IMG/VR virus record: IMGVR_UViG_3300025120_000112
Coordinates: 1 to 45,879 of that record
Direction: 5' to 3' (one strand)
Source of the DNA: a virus
Length of the DNA stretch: 45,879 nt
This document shows positions 25,455-33,481 of the stretch, one piece after another. The notes below the pieces were generated by a model. The model was not told the DNA's origin, ran no database searches, and saw only the letters and a list, made by a program, of their open reading frames with translations. Position numbers and translations under genes: made by a program. How positions within the stretch are numbered: the stretch's first letter is position 1; every line of letters begins with the position of its first letter.

Positions 25455-25784
25455 TTATTGATCGTCCAGCAATTCATCCACCCTGTTCATGTAAATCGCC
25501 AGAGCGTGGCCCAAGTCTTTGAGCGATGCTTTCTCAGCGCACTCGCGGATGGTCACCCAAGGGTGTGGTCGGCCCTGTGGGTGGCTTGTCACCCTCTCAG
25601 TGACCACTGGGGCTGGCACTGGCTCCACTGGTAAGCCAAAGGCATTTGCAGCCTCTGTCCTGTTGTTGAGCCACGCCAGCAGGCTGGGCTTGTCGGTGGG
25701 AACGTCAGTCTGCTCCGCGCCAATTGTTTTGGCCTCGGCTTGCGTTCCGACCCACTGGCCTTTTGAGTTGGTATAGAGTTTCAT
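25455..25784 (-). CDS. Conserved phage protein, unknown
   Basis: 109 residues. The start MKLYTNSKGQWVGTQAEAKTIG and DVPTDKPSLLAWLN are a pattern I recall from alphaproteobacterial and marine phages. Pro/Val linker in the middle, helical C-terminus (LKDLGHALAIYMNRVDELL). Start supported by AAAGGAT. No function assigned. Confidence 0.6.
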   Translation of the reverse strand: MKLYTNSKGQWVGTQAEAKTIGAEQTDVPTDKPSLLAWLNNRTEAANAFGLPVEPVPAPVVTERVTSHPQGRPHPWVTIRECAEKASLKDLGHALAIYMNRVDELLDDQ

Positions 25785-25813
25785 ATTTTGATCCTTTCTA
25801 GATCGTTGGATGA

Positions 25814-25827
25814 GGGGCCGAAGCCCC
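25814..25827 (-). repeat. TTCG-loop hairpin, leftward copy
   Basis: In the leftward RNA: GGGGC-TTCG-GCCCC, the same core as at 6500, between the genes at 26423 and 25784. Confidence 0.65.
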
Positions 25828-25835
25828 CCGTTGGA

Positions 25836-26423
25836 TTATGAGTTTTCTTTTTCACGGTTCAGCGTGTCGAGCGCGGCCATGATGACTGACAGGGCTGTGA
25901 GCTTGCCTGACAGATAAAAGAAACAACGGGTGAAAGTTGTGTTGTGTTCGTTGGTCACAAGGTGAGGTGTGACAGACACTGGAAGGTTTCCAAAGAGACG
26001 GCCAAGCTCGACTGCCTGATGGTATTGGGCGACACGACGATTGATCATGTCAACGACAGTCTCAGTGACTTGCTTTTGCTTTTCGCTGATGCGGTCATCT
26101 TTTGGCGCAGGCTTGACCACTGTGCTTTCTTTGAACACACGGCGAAGCTCAACCAAATGAGCCAGATCAGCGCGTAGATCGTCCTTAAACAAGCGGGTGT
26201 GCTTGTCACGTATTTGGTGAAGATCAAAAGGCAATGCCCAGTAATCTTCATCTGTGGCGCGGGTCTCAGGCGCAAGCTGCCAAGTCTGGTTGGCGTTGCG
26301 AACAGTTTCATAAGCGAGGTTCAAGTAACCCAGCGCCTCTTTCTGGTGAGCCTTGGCGGCAAAGGTGCCGTCTTCTTGAAATTGGTTCCATGCTAAGTTG
26401 ATATAGTCTTGAAGCGTTTTCAT
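25836..26423 (-). CDS. Helical accessory protein, unknown
   Basis: 195 residues, nearly all helix, charged, one Cys. No catalytic motif seen. AAGGAGA precedes the start, behind leftward promoter C. It is the largest gene of the leftward accessory part. Confidence 0.6.
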   Translation of the reverse strand: MKTLQDYINLAWNQFQEDGTFAAKAHQKEALGYLNLAYETVRNANQTWQLAPETRATDEDYWALPFDLHQIRDKHTRLFKDDLRADLAHLVELRRVFKESTVVKPAPKDDRISEKQKQVTETVVDMINRRVAQYHQAVELGRLFGNLPVSVTPHLVTNEHNTTFTRCFFYLSGKLTALSVIMAALDTLNREKENS

Positions 26424-26580
26424 TGGGTCTCTCCTTGGTTTCTATACTATTATACATAGCAGGTATATCAGGAGATACAATAGCAAAATACAAATTAAAT
26501 ATATTTAATTAATATATGGGGGGAATATATGGGGGGAAAATGGGGGGAAGCCAAAATGGGCGACTTTCCCCCGATGACTT
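26424..26580 (-). promoter_or_regulatory. Leftward promoter C, repeats and hairpin
   Basis: Reading leftward: TTGTAT (26475-26480), 16 bp, TATGTA (26453-26458), over a near-palindrome GTATATCAGGAGATAC (26463-26478). Then a perfect 18-bp A/T palindrome (26493-26510), three ATGGGGGGAA repeats (26516, 26529, 26540), and a hairpin (arms 26543-26552 and 26559-26572) behind the wHTH gene that may end its transcript. Confidence 0.55.
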
Positions 26581-26910
26581 TTATGCCGCGATCTGATATA
26601 GCCAGCAATTCATGTGGCCTTTGCCCCCGTTCCTTGATCGGACGTGAGCTTTTTTAACAACCAAACCAGCGTCAACAGCGTGGCGAATCGTTCCACACAC
26701 ATTGTGAGAGTTCTTCTTCAGCAGCCGTGCAATGTCTTGGCTCGTCATTGGCCCATGATTTTCCAGCACCCTCAAGATCGGCGTAAACGCGCCAGTATCT
26801 GTCCGACTGCGCTTTTCCCCTCTATCGCACGGCAGCGGTGGTCGCAGAGGCTTGCCGCTTGGGCCTTTCGTTCTCGCTTGTAGTCTTTCAAATTCCAGCC
26901 ATTTATTCAT
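26581..26910 (-). CDS. Winged-helix DNA-binding protein
   Basis: 109 residues. Residues 43-107 fit a winged helix: ILRVLENHGPMTSQDIARLL (helices 1-2), NSHNVCGTIRHAVDAGLVVKK (recognition helix and turn), then a wing with RSRNGGKGHMNCWLY. The N-terminal 40 residues are basic and disordered. Likely a small repressor or activator; the repeats and promoter just downstream are candidate targets. Confidence 0.7.
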   Translation of the reverse strand: MNKWLEFERLQARTKGPSGKPLRPPLPCDRGEKRSRTDTGAFTPILRVLENHGPMTSQDIARLLKKNSHNVCGTIRHAVDAGLVVKKAHVRSRNGGKGHMNCWLYQIAA

Positions 26911-26922
26911 CTGTTCTCTCCC

Positions 26923-27108
26923 TCAGATTTGGTATTCGTTTTGTCGCAATCCACTCACAAAGTTTTTCAGTTCCTGTCGCGCCAACCAGAGATCGTTCTG
27001 TGCATCTGGCACTGGGCTTGTGCGATAAGCCTCCCCCTCTAGACGATCAACTTGGCCTCTCAAATGGCGCAGTTCAGCGTCATGCGCTGGCGTTAGTTTC
27101 TTCTTCAT
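26923..27108 (-). CDS. Small coiled-coil protein
   Basis: 61 residues, charged helix with ELRHLRGQVDRLEGE heptads, basic start. Overlaps the next upstream gene by 29 bases in another frame. No function recognised. Confidence 0.5.
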   Translation of the reverse strand: MKKKLTPAHDAELRHLRGQVDRLEGEAYRTSPVPDAQNDLWLARQELKNFVSGLRQNEYQI

Positions 27109-27253
27109 TTAGCCTCTCCTTCAGCAGCTTTTTGCGGTAAAATTTAATCTGCTCTCGGAGGCCAGCATTGTCAGTCTCCAAGCGTTTGTTGTGTTCGATC
27201 ACCATCTGATATTCATCTCGGTGTATCAATTTATCCAGCCTCCATTTTGTCAT
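27080..27253 (-). CDS. Small coiled-coil protein, coupled to VRR-NUC
   Basis: 57 residues, one long charged helix (YQMVIEHNKRLETDNAGLRE). Its ATG overlaps the VRR-NUC stop (ATGA), so it is translated after it. Reading frames continue upstream, but this ATG is the coupled one. May dimerise or bind a nuclease partner; inference. Confidence 0.55.
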   Translation of the reverse strand: MTKWRLDKLIHRDEYQMVIEHNKRLETDNAGLREQIKFYRKKLLKERLNEEETNASA

Positions 27254-27633
27254 TTTTTCAAAAACTCCAGCACTTGCTTCGACGCATCGCCTGCGCCCTT
27301 TCCAACGATTACAGTGTGACCCACCGATCTCAGATATTCGATCACTTTTTTTTGATCGGGGGAAAGTCTGCCGCCCGTGGCCCTCTTCATTTCCACCCAA
27401 AGATTGCAGGAGGGGATATAAAGATCAGGTATCCCCCGTGTGACCCCCTCTGCCTTCAGCCGTGTCGCCACGCTAATCGATCTCTTCTCACCGTTTGGGA
27501 TCGCAAAGATCAGCGTGTGCGGATATTTGGCGCGAAACCAGTTCACAAACCCCACCTGTTCAGAATGCTCGGAATGTTTAAAACGGTATGTCTTCGACAC
27601 CCCAATCAGCGATTGGCCCTTCTTGCGTCTCAT
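27250..27633 (-). CDS. VRR-NUC nuclease
   Basis: 127 residues. The VRR-NUC form of the PD-(D/E)XK fold is visible: E25 in HSEQVGFVNWFR, then IPNGEKRS, G-IPD70-LYIP, WVE81-MKR and a C-terminal KKVIEYLRSVGHTVIVG. This family includes Holliday-junction and flap nucleases (FAN1-type domain). Start at 27633 follows GGAGAG; the first 56 bases overlap the helicase gene. With the recombination genes upstream it probably resolves replication intermediates. Confidence 0.85.
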   Translation of the reverse strand: MRRKKGQSLIGVSKTYRFKHSEHSEQVGFVNWFRAKYPHTLIFAIPNGEKRSISVATRLKAEGVTRGIPDLYIPSCNLWVEMKRATGGRLSPDQKKVIEYLRSVGHTVIVGKGAGDASKQVLEFLKK

Positions 27634-29233
27634 ACTTTCTCTCCACTTTTTTGTAATCGAACTGCACAACCTCAAAATATTTTGGGTTGTGTGTCGAGGG
27701 TTTTATCTTGATGCGGCTGGGCCAATTCCAGAAGTGGCACTCGTCCATCGCCTCGTCTGTCGTGTCAGCGCCAGACGCCAACAGAGACCGCCGCGCCTGA
27801 TATCTGCTGGCCGCATAGCCACCATGATCAGGGCAGAGCCATTCGTTTATGCTTCTCATCCCGCAGTAGTACGTGACCTTGATCGAATCAGGCTTCCCCT
27901 CCTTGCGGTGGCGATGATAAAGGACGCTGTCCACGTCCACCCATTCGGGTTTTGCTTGGCCCGACAGCATCGCACCATCATAACTGCTGGAGCCGTGATT
28001 TAATGTTGGGGGTGGAAACTCATGGCCGCAGACGTGGCATTGGAGTGCCGCCGCAAAACACATCGTCTGGCAAGACTTGCATTGTTTCACAGGTGCTTTA
28101 CCTTCAGTCACCCCCGCGCTTTTATCCTTGGGTTTCACCCTATCTATAAATCCGTGCCTCAAACAGTTTTCTCCGAAATCAAGCACCAGACAATCAGTCT
28201 TGCCTTCGGCTACTCTCGTACCCCTCCCAACCATTTGGATATAGAGGCCACAACTTGCGGTTGCTCTGCACAAACAAACAACGTCCACGGCAGGGTGATC
28301 AAATCCAGTGGTCAGCACGTTCACATTTATCAGGCATTTAATCTTACCGCTCTTAAAATCGGCAATGGTTTTCTCGCGCATTTTGTTGCTGTCGCTGCCA
28401 GTGATCACAGCGACCTCAATGTCGTGGTAATCAAACTCATTTGCCAACATATGCGCGTGATTGACGCCAGAGCTAAACACCAGCCAACTTTTGCGATCCT
28501 CGCTCAACTCGACAATCTCTTCGACAGTCTTCCGCACCAGTTCGGGATCAGACGCAGCCGTGGCAAGGTCGCTCTCAATAAACTCACCGCCCCGTTTTTT
28601 GACGTTGGTCAGATCAATCTGGTTCAGACCGCCTTTGCTAATGACAGGCGACAGGTAGCCCTGCTCCATCAGCATATCGATTGGAATGTCGTGGGCAATG
28701 CCGTCAAAGATAGCGCCCTTGCCTTTGTGCAAATACCCTGTGTCCAATCTGTAGGGCGTGGCTGTCAGGCCCACCACTTTAATCGCGGGGTTGCACACCT
28801 TCAGATCGGCAATAAAGCGATTATATCGCGTCTCAGTGTTTTTGGGCAACATGTGCGCCTCATCGATCAGAATAAGGTCTGGCGCAGGAACGATGTCATA
28901 GGCGCGTTCCCAGACCGACTGGATGCCTGCGAAGGTAATGGGCCTGTCTAAGACCTTCTGTTTCAGCCCCGCACTGTAGACGCCGAAATCAGCTTCTGGA
29001 TACATTTTCAGCAGGCCATTGGCCCCCTGCTCCAAAAGCTCTTTGACGTGCGTCACAATCATCACACGGGTGCCAGCAAATGACATAGCGTCCTTTACGA
29101 TCTGCGCTATGATGGCCGTCTTGCCCGACCCCGTGGGTGCGACTATGAGTGGATTGTGTCCTGACTTACTCGCCCAATAATTGTACAAGCCATCGACAGC
29201 TTCTCTTTGATAATCGCGCAATTCAAATGTCAT
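27578..29233 (-). CDS. Superfamily 2 DEAD/DEAH helicase
   Basis: 551 residues from ATG 29233, preceded by AAGGAG. Motifs: LRDYQREAV (Q-like), Walker A APTGSGKT (32-39), DEAH at 124-127, TATP (157-160), TTGFDHP and QMVGRGTR in the second RecA domain. A zinc-finger-like cluster CKSCQTMC, CHVCG follows, then a long C-terminal domain ending EDIPF. Such helicases remodel forks or branched DNA. Overlaps VRR-NUC by 56 bases, so both are likely made together. Confidence 0.9.
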   Translation of the reverse strand: MTFELRDYQREAVDGLYNYWASKSGHNPLIVAPTGSGKTAIIAQIVKDAMSFAGTRVMIVTHVKELLEQGANGLLKMYPEADFGVYSAGLKQKVLDRPITFAGIQSVWERAYDIVPAPDLILIDEAHMLPKNTETRYNRFIADLKVCNPAIKVVGLTATPYRLDTGYLHKGKGAIFDGIAHDIPIDMLMEQGYLSPVISKGGLNQIDLTNVKKRGGEFIESDLATAASDPELVRKTVEEIVELSEDRKSWLVFSSGVNHAHMLANEFDYHDIEVAVITGSDSNKMREKTIADFKSGKIKCLINVNVLTTGFDHPAVDVVCLCRATASCGLYIQMVGRGTRVAEGKTDCLVLDFGENCLRHGFIDRVKPKDKSAGVTEGKAPVKQCKSCQTMCFAAALQCHVCGHEFPPPTLNHGSSSYDGAMLSGQAKPEWVDVDSVLYHRHRKEGKPDSIKVTYYCGMRSINEWLCPDHGGYAASRYQARRSLLASGADTTDEAMDECHFWNWPSRIKIKPSTHNPKYFEVVQFDYKKVERKYETQEGPIADWGVEDIPF

Positions 29234-29247
29234 GGGACAGAACTCCT

Positions 29248-29628
29248 TCACGTTGACTTTTCTTCATCATCAAACAAATCACCCAAGGCCGCTGTGCGAA
29301 ACAGCGCGGGTTCGTGGGCTAATCTTTTCATTTGTTTCGTTTCAAAAAACCCAATGTATTGCGGATTGTTTATCATAAACAGGCGTGTAAACAGGGCAAT
29401 GAAGTCGTTAGATATTTTGTAATCATCCCCTTTTGTCACGATAGAGCTTTCCCATCGTACTCTGTTAGCAATTAGCCACCCGCTTAGTTTTAAATGCCCT
29501 CTGTAAATGGCTTGAAGCGTATATCGTTCAAACAACCTGTAAAACTCAGGGTTTAAATTGTGCCATCTTAACCACTTTCTCCCCAAACGGCTTTTGTTTA
29601 ACATTTTAAAAAATTCATCCTCGGTCAT
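29248..29628 (-). CDS. Conserved phage protein in recombination operon
   Basis: 126 residues with NLNPEFYRLFERYTLQAIYRG (about 25-45) and VRWESSIVTKGDDYKISND (about 57-75), patterns I recall from phage hypothetical proteins near replication genes. Mixed helical, acidic tail. Its start overlaps the upstream stop. Possibly a DNA-binding helper. Confidence 0.6.
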   Translation of the reverse strand: MTEDEFFKMLNKSRLGRKWLRWHNLNPEFYRLFERYTLQAIYRGHLKLSGWLIANRVRWESSIVTKGDDYKISNDFIALFTRLFMINNPQYIGFFETKQMKRLAHEPALFRTAALGDLFDDEEKST

Positions 29629-29909
29629 TTTACAATTTTCCCCAGAAAGTCATCAGCATCTTTTTGCGCTTTCAAGATTGTCTCTTGGCTCATAATTGGC
29701 ACACCTATTTCGTCAGCGTCCAAATCGGCTGAGATGTTATCTGCAACATTGTTTGACACACGATCTTTTATTTTATGCCATTCCAAATTTAACGCAAACA
29801 TTCCAAGCAGCACTGTAAATATGCAGGCCATTTCTTCCTGCTCAATTTCGTCAGGCAAGGTTAAATATAAAGCATTCACGATATCCATCATTTCATCTGG
29901 CGTCTTCAT
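29625..29909 (-). CDS. Small helical protein, unknown
   Basis: 94 residues, acidic, with a hydrophobic stretch FTVLLGMFALNLEWHKI near 30-47 that is likely a buried helix rather than a membrane one. Overlaps the nuclease stop (ATGA). No family recognised. Confidence 0.5.
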   Translation of the reverse strand: MKTPDEMMDIVNALYLTLPDEIEQEEMACIFTVLLGMFALNLEWHKIKDRVSNNVADNISADLDADEIGVPIMSQETILKAQKDADDFLGKIVK

Positions 29910-30823
29910 CTGAACTTCTCCCTCAATTCCTCGCTGTTGTCTTGATTGCGGATGACGCCTTTCGGCGTTTGATACTCCACGAAATCATCTCCAGCGTCTA
30001 TGATTTCCCAATCGTCAGGCACCATAAATGGATTAAACAGGTGGCCCCCTGCGCCCTCCTTACGGCTCCAAGTGCCGTCCCTCTCTGGGGTGCTGTGGGC
30101 GTCTGTCCGATCATTAACCTCTGGCAGTTCACCGCCGTGGCAAATCGGAATATAATTGCAAAAACGACAGGCAAACTTTGACGGGTCGTGACTGATTTTA
30201 GACGGTGGCTTTTCATCAAAAATGATATTGCTGGCCTTACTGATCAGCATCTCCCCCTCTGCCCGATCCCGCTTAATTCGCTCTGCGTAAATCTCATCGT
30301 TATTTTTATTCACAGCAAAGAAATAGCAACGATCAATGTCAGCCAAATGCATACCGACTTGGCACTGCGCCCAGTATTGCGGCTTGCTGATCCTGACGCC
30401 CTTCATCTTTGTTTGGGCAAAGCTCTTGTCGTTCATTGTTTTGAACTCCAGCGTGTGCGTCTCTTTGCTTTCTGGGAAGCCAATTCCAATGCCGTCCAGC
30501 GACAGAGCAAAATGACCCCCACAGGCCGTGTAATTAATCTGTCGGCCCGTTTCTGGATCGACCTCCCACACCTCGACCCCAATCGCCCTCAAGTTTGCCA
30601 CGATCCGCTCCTCTTCGCGGTCACCCGTTTCAAACAGGCGCAGCATACGCCCCTCAAAGCTCTGTGAGCTTGCGTGTCGAAACTGATACCACAATGCCCG
30701 ACTGCACGGGTTGCCTATCTGTGAGCCGCCCAGATGCGCCCTGTGGCCGTTATCGCGGCTGGCCTCGTAGTGTTCGTAAATGGCCTTGACCGTGGGAGAT
30801 GGATTATATTTCTCAAGGTTCAT
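29906..30823 (-). CDS. Cas4-like PD-(D/E)XK exonuclease
   Basis: 305 residues. GSQIGNPCSRALWY (33-46), D110 in SLDGIG, E126-F-K128 and QYWAQCQ (149-155) form the PD-(D/E)XK core. C40 with C219, C222 and C228 (FACRFCNYIPIC) match the four cysteines of Fe-S AddB/Cas4-type nucleases. No CRISPR array is present, so a role in recombination or DNA end processing with the DUF669 and Sak4 neighbours is more likely. Confidence 0.85.
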   Translation of the reverse strand: MNLEKYNPSPTVKAIYEHYEASRDNGHRAHLGGSQIGNPCSRALWYQFRHASSQSFEGRMLRLFETGDREEERIVANLRAIGVEVWEVDPETGRQINYTACGGHFALSLDGIGIGFPESKETHTLEFKTMNDKSFAQTKMKGVRISKPQYWAQCQVGMHLADIDRCYFFAVNKNNDEIYAERIKRDRAEGEMLISKASNIIFDEKPPSKISHDPSKFACRFCNYIPICHGGELPEVNDRTDAHSTPERDGTWSRKEGAGGHLFNPFMVPDDWEIIDAGDDFVEYQTPKGVIRNQDNSEELREKFR

Positions 30824-30846
30824 CTTGGCTCCTTTCTATTTTTAAA

Positions 30847-30870
30847 ATGGGGCAGCAAAAGCCGCCCCAT
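30847..30870 (-). repeat. GC-rich intergenic hairpin, leftward copy
   Basis: In the leftward RNA a 10-bp stem ATGGGGCGGC with GCTGCCCCAT and TTTT loop; its one non-Watson-Crick pair is G-U in this sense and A-C in the other, so it looks like an RNA signal read leftward. Confidence 0.7.
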
Positions 30871-30881
30871 CGCAAAACAGA

Positions 30882-31346
30882 TTATCGCTTCCAAGGCGGC
30901 GTTGACGATGCCGCTGGAGCCTCCGCAGGGGCCGCTGTAGCAGCGCCATTGGTTTTGGCACTTGAGTACCCTTTGATCTCATTAGAGGCGCTGTACTGGC
31001 CGTCTGCGGCCTTGACCGCCACCTTCACCACCAAAGGCTTGTCGTGCAACTCGCTGCTGTCTTGGGGCGTCATAACGCCCGTGGCGTGGCAGATGGCCGA
31101 CAGAGTGCGCTGCGCTATGTCCACTGCAATCTGATTGGGGTTGTTGAGGTTCAACCGATCAATCAATTTTCGGCCAGCGTACTGGCCCTCGACAATCTCC
31201 AGCCCAAGCTGCAAATAGCTGCCAGTCATAGCCTTGGTTGGCTTCTCCTCGCTCTCGACAATCACTGCCGAATAGTTTCCCGCTGGTAGCGGTTCGTATG
31301 TTGCGGCTGGTTCAATAGTCGCTGCGTTAAAACCATTTAGTTCCAT
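30882..31346 (-). CDS. DUF669-type single-strand binding protein
   Basis: 154 residues. PAGNYSAVIVESEEKPTKA, LQLGLEIVEGQYAGRKLIDRLNLNN (about 46-70) and AQRTLSAICHATGV (about 79-92) are the DUF669 pattern; an Ala/Pro linker and PPW near the C-terminus recall SSB tails. It sits between Sak4 and the nuclease, the usual set. Probably coats single-stranded DNA for annealing. Confidence 0.8.
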   Translation of the reverse strand: MELNGFNAATIEPAATYEPLPAGNYSAVIVESEEKPTKAMTGSYLQLGLEIVEGQYAGRKLIDRLNLNNPNQIAVDIAQRTLSAICHATGVMTPQDSSELHDKPLVVKVAVKAADGQYSASNEIKGYSSAKTNGAATAAPAEAPAASSTPPWKR

Positions 31347-31361
31347 GTGAGTTTTCCTTCT

Positions 31362-32117
31362 CTACTCTGCTACAAAATCTGCAAATGGATTGCGGTCAAA
31401 CGTGAAGGCCAGAGGCTCACTGATGTTAAACCGATTTTTCGTTACGCTCGACGCCTGTGGGTGGCAGATGATTTCTCGCTCACCCGTCGAGATCGCACGT
31501 TTCTTGTCGCCGTCACCGCCACGAATTAAAGTCTTCAGCCTGATCAATCCGACCAGATCGACGTTGTCGGTATAATTTGGCAGTGACTTTCTGTGCATAC
31601 GGACTGTATACCGTGCAAAGGCATCCATATCAGGAAGATCGAGCATCTCAGTATCAGCGTGACCGATGAAGACTATGTTGAGACCTTTTTCGTAGGCTAG
31701 TGATCCCGCCCATTCTCTAATCTGGCGATGCTTCTCAGCGGCTGCACTGTAGCCAGCGCCGTAGCCGCCACCAGCCTGATTAATCGACTTGGCCTTGGGA
31801 TCAGCAGCCACAATCTCTGCCTCGACCATAGTCCCAAGCTGGGTTATCGAATCAATCACCAGCGTCTTGTGGTCGTGCTTCTGTGTGGCAAGCGCCTCAA
31901 TCGCGTCCAGCACGTCCTGTGTAGACGTTGCCAGTGGAAACAGGCTTACGTTGTCATTGCCTGCCAGACTGGCTGTGCCGTCCTCTGTCCTGATGAACAC
32001 AGGTTTAGGAAACATAGCAGCCAGTGTAGTCTTCCCCATTCCACCTTCGCCAAACAGAGTGCAGATAATAGGCCGCTGGCCGCTTGGCTTGCTCAGTGTT
32101 TTTAGATCAATCGCCAC
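31362..32117 (-). CDS. Sak4-like RecA-fold recombinase ATPase
   Basis: 251 residues. Walker A GEGGMGKTT (23-31), Walker B LVIDSI (86-91), then GAGYSAAAEKHRQIREWAGSL and VFIGHADTE (about 150-158). This matches the AAA_24/Sak4 family, single-strand annealing ATPases of phages that work with an SSB. Start overlaps the upstream gene's end. It is likely the core recombinase here. Confidence 0.85.
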   Translation of the reverse strand: MAIDLKTLSKPSGQRPIICTLFGEGGMGKTTLAAMFPKPVFIRTEDGTASLAGNDNVSLFPLATSTQDVLDAIEALATQKHDHKTLVIDSITQLGTMVEAEIVAADPKAKSINQAGGGYGAGYSAAAEKHRQIREWAGSLAYEKGLNIVFIGHADTEMLDLPDMDAFARYTVRMHRKSLPNYTDNVDLVGLIRLKTLIRGGDGDKKRAISTGEREIICHPQASSVTKNRFNISEPLAFTFDRNPFADFVAE

Positions 32118-32382
32118 GATAATTCTCCCATTCTACCTGTGCCATACTTTTTCTGTCTGCTGACAACGATGACATCTCTTTCAAAATTGCCTCTTGAGTT
32201 TCAACAACGTGCAAAAAATCGTACCCATCATGGACGTTATTAAAGATCAACAATGATTTATTGCCGTTTAATTCTTTATGCTTACCGCCCCATGTTTCTA
32301 TCATTTTAACGTGATCTAAATTAACAGCGACAATATTTGTCCTTCCTTCAATTTTTGATCGCAAACGAACCCAACATGCCAT
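32107..32382 (-). CDS. Small protein, unknown (FlbD-like strands)
   Basis: 91 residues, with VNLDHVKMIETWGG and LLIFNNVHDGYDFLHVVETQ. The strand order recalls small FlbD-type proteins, but the match is weak. Overlaps Sak4 by 11 bases, so it may be translated together with it. Confidence 0.5.
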   Translation of the reverse strand: MACWVRLRSKIEGRTNIVAVNLDHVKMIETWGGKHKELNGNKSLLIFNNVHDGYDFLHVVETQEAILKEMSSLSADRKSMAQVEWENYRGD

Positions 32383-32600
32383 TACTCAATCCTCCATGCC
32401 CGAAAACTTTCATCTTCCTGCTGCTGGCAACGCACCAGTAGCCCCATACGCTTGGCTGTATTGCGAATGGATGTGGCTTGCGTCTGGCTCTCAAGCTGAA
32501 CGCTGTCGCCAACTTCCATTTGACCCAGCAAATCCTTCCACTTGCCCGACCTATCCCGCGAGGGTGCCGTCATTGGCACCCCCTTTTCGATCTTAAACAT
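32382..32600 (-). CDS. Conserved small phage protein
   Basis: 72 residues: FKIEKGVPM, KWKDLLGQMEVGDSVQLES and RNTAKRMGLLVRCQQ, ending RAWRIE. I recall this pattern as a widespread small phage protein of unknown role. The ATG at 32600 overlaps the stop of the 21-residue gene upstream (TAATG) and has GGGAGA before it. Confidence 0.65.
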   Translation of the reverse strand: MFKIEKGVPMTAPSRDRSGKWKDLLGQMEVGDSVQLESQTQATSIRNTAKRMGLLVRCQQQEDESFRAWRIE

Positions 32601-32665
32601 TACCAATCTCCCTTAAATACTTTGGCGAACACCTCGTCCAAAATTTCATCTATGCTGCGGTTCAT
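32600..32665 (-). CDS. Tiny 21-residue coupled peptide
   Basis: TTGGAG lies seven bases before its ATG, inside the end of the upstream gene. The product is a single amphipathic helix (MNRSIDEILDEVFAKVFKG). Its TAA overlaps the ATG of the next gene. It may be a leader for translational coupling or a real microprotein. Confidence 0.5.
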   Translation of the reverse strand: MNRSIDEILDEVFAKVFKGDW

Positions 32666-32813
32666 TTGCAAACTCCAAGTCTGGGTGGTCGCGCCACCGA
32701 TTTAATTTACGCTCTAGCTTAATCTGTGCTGGGCTTTTGTGGTCACCGTTCATCACAGTGACACACGCTATCGCAGAGATCAGCATCTCTAGCTCGACAT
32801 CAGTCAGGCGCAT
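32646..32813 (-). CDS. Small 55-residue protein
   Basis: Mostly helical: RLTDVELEMLISAIACVTV, then a basic segment KLERKLNRW. The ATG overlaps the upstream stop (TAATG). No family recognised. Confidence 0.5.
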   Translation of the reverse strand: MRLTDVELEMLISAIACVTVMNGDHKSPAQIKLERKLNRWRDHPDLEFANEPQHR

Positions 32814-33196
32814 TAAAGCACTTCAATCTTAACGCCGATTTTGCCAGCCTTGGTTTCAAAGGCAGGCGCGATTTTGGCCCACAGCTTTGGCTCATTAGCC
32901 AGAAGATAACGACAGCCAGCAGCATCCGCGCTGACGGTGTGTTTCACAGGCTGCAAATGTTGGGGTATTTTTTTTGATACTTTGTCCCACACAATAGCAT
33001 CAACTTTACGAGACACGGGCTGTGTCAGCGTAATCTTATGGCCTTCAGTTTTGTGGGATATAGAGCCTTCATCTTTGGCTTCTAAAGCCGCTGCGATTTG
33101 CTCTTCAATCGCGTGGCGCTTTGCGGTGAGCGCCTTTTCTTCTGCCTTAATTGCCAGCCAATCGGCGGCAAGAATATCGACATTGATATTGTCCAT
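32813..33196 (-). CDS. First leftward gene, unknown
   Basis: 127 residues. The start at 33196 follows GGAG; an in-frame start at 33208 has none. N-terminal helices (ADWLAIKAEEKALTAKRHAIEEQIAAA-type, about 11-38), then a section with ITLTQPVSRKVDAIVW and a C-terminal KAGKIGVKIEVL. Leads the recombination operon; could be a Gp157-like helper, but no motif proves it. Confidence 0.6.
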   Translation of the reverse strand: MDNINVDILAADWLAIKAEEKALTAKRHAIEEQIAAALEAKDEGSISHKTEGHKITLTQPVSRKVDAIVWDKVSKKIPQHLQPVKHTVSADAAGCRYLLANEPKLWAKIAPAFETKAGKIGVKIEVL

Positions 33197-33301
33197 TTCG
33201 TTCTCCATTTTTTCACATTCTTTTTCTACGAGCCGATCTTTACGAAATTTATTTTATAGTGTAAAGCCTTTTTTTGAAATAATGCAAAATTGGAGACCAC
33301 A
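33197..33301. promoter_or_regulatory. Divergent early control region
   Basis: Separates leftward and rightward early genes. CTTTAC...GTAAAG (33238-33266) is an inverted repeat with 17 bases between. Leftward, TTTACA and TAAAGA are 17 bp apart within it; a rightward promoter is less clear. This is the natural site for the Cro-like protein encoded next to it. Confidence 0.5.
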
Positions 33302-33481
33302 ATGGACAATATGATACCTCTTGAGACCATACGGGACGCCCTGCAAGATCGACGTTTGACGGTTGTGGCAGAGAAATCTGGGCTGTCGCACCCCACCGTA
33401 AAGGCTGTGCAGCAGGGCAATGAACGAATCAGTCTGAACACTTGGAGGAAATTGTCAGAATATCTCACCGTATATAAATAG
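33302..33481 (+). CDS. Cro-like helix-turn-helix regulator
   Basis: 59 residues: ETIRDALQDRRLTVVAEKSGLSHPTVKAVQQGNERISLNTWRKLSEYL, split into five short helices with the recognition helix near 28-37. GGAG lies eight bases before the ATG, and an in-frame ATG at 33290 is less well placed. It may repress its own divergent region and the GTATC-containing promoters; no integrase is present, so this is a lytic control protein or a leftover. Confidence 0.75.
   Translation: MDNMIPLETIRDALQDRRLTVVAEKSGLSHPTVKAVQQGNERISLNTWRKLSEYLTVYK

Noticed and set aside
28022-28951. Long rightward open frame of 309 codons
   Set aside because: It lies wholly inside the helicase gene on the other strand, whose motifs are clear; it has no ribosome site or domain.
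29906-30823. CRISPR-associated Cas4 system
   Set aside because: No array or other cas gene is present; the context is phage recombination.
33238-33266. Attachment site for integration
   Set aside because: No integrase gene in the window; the repeat fits an operator better.
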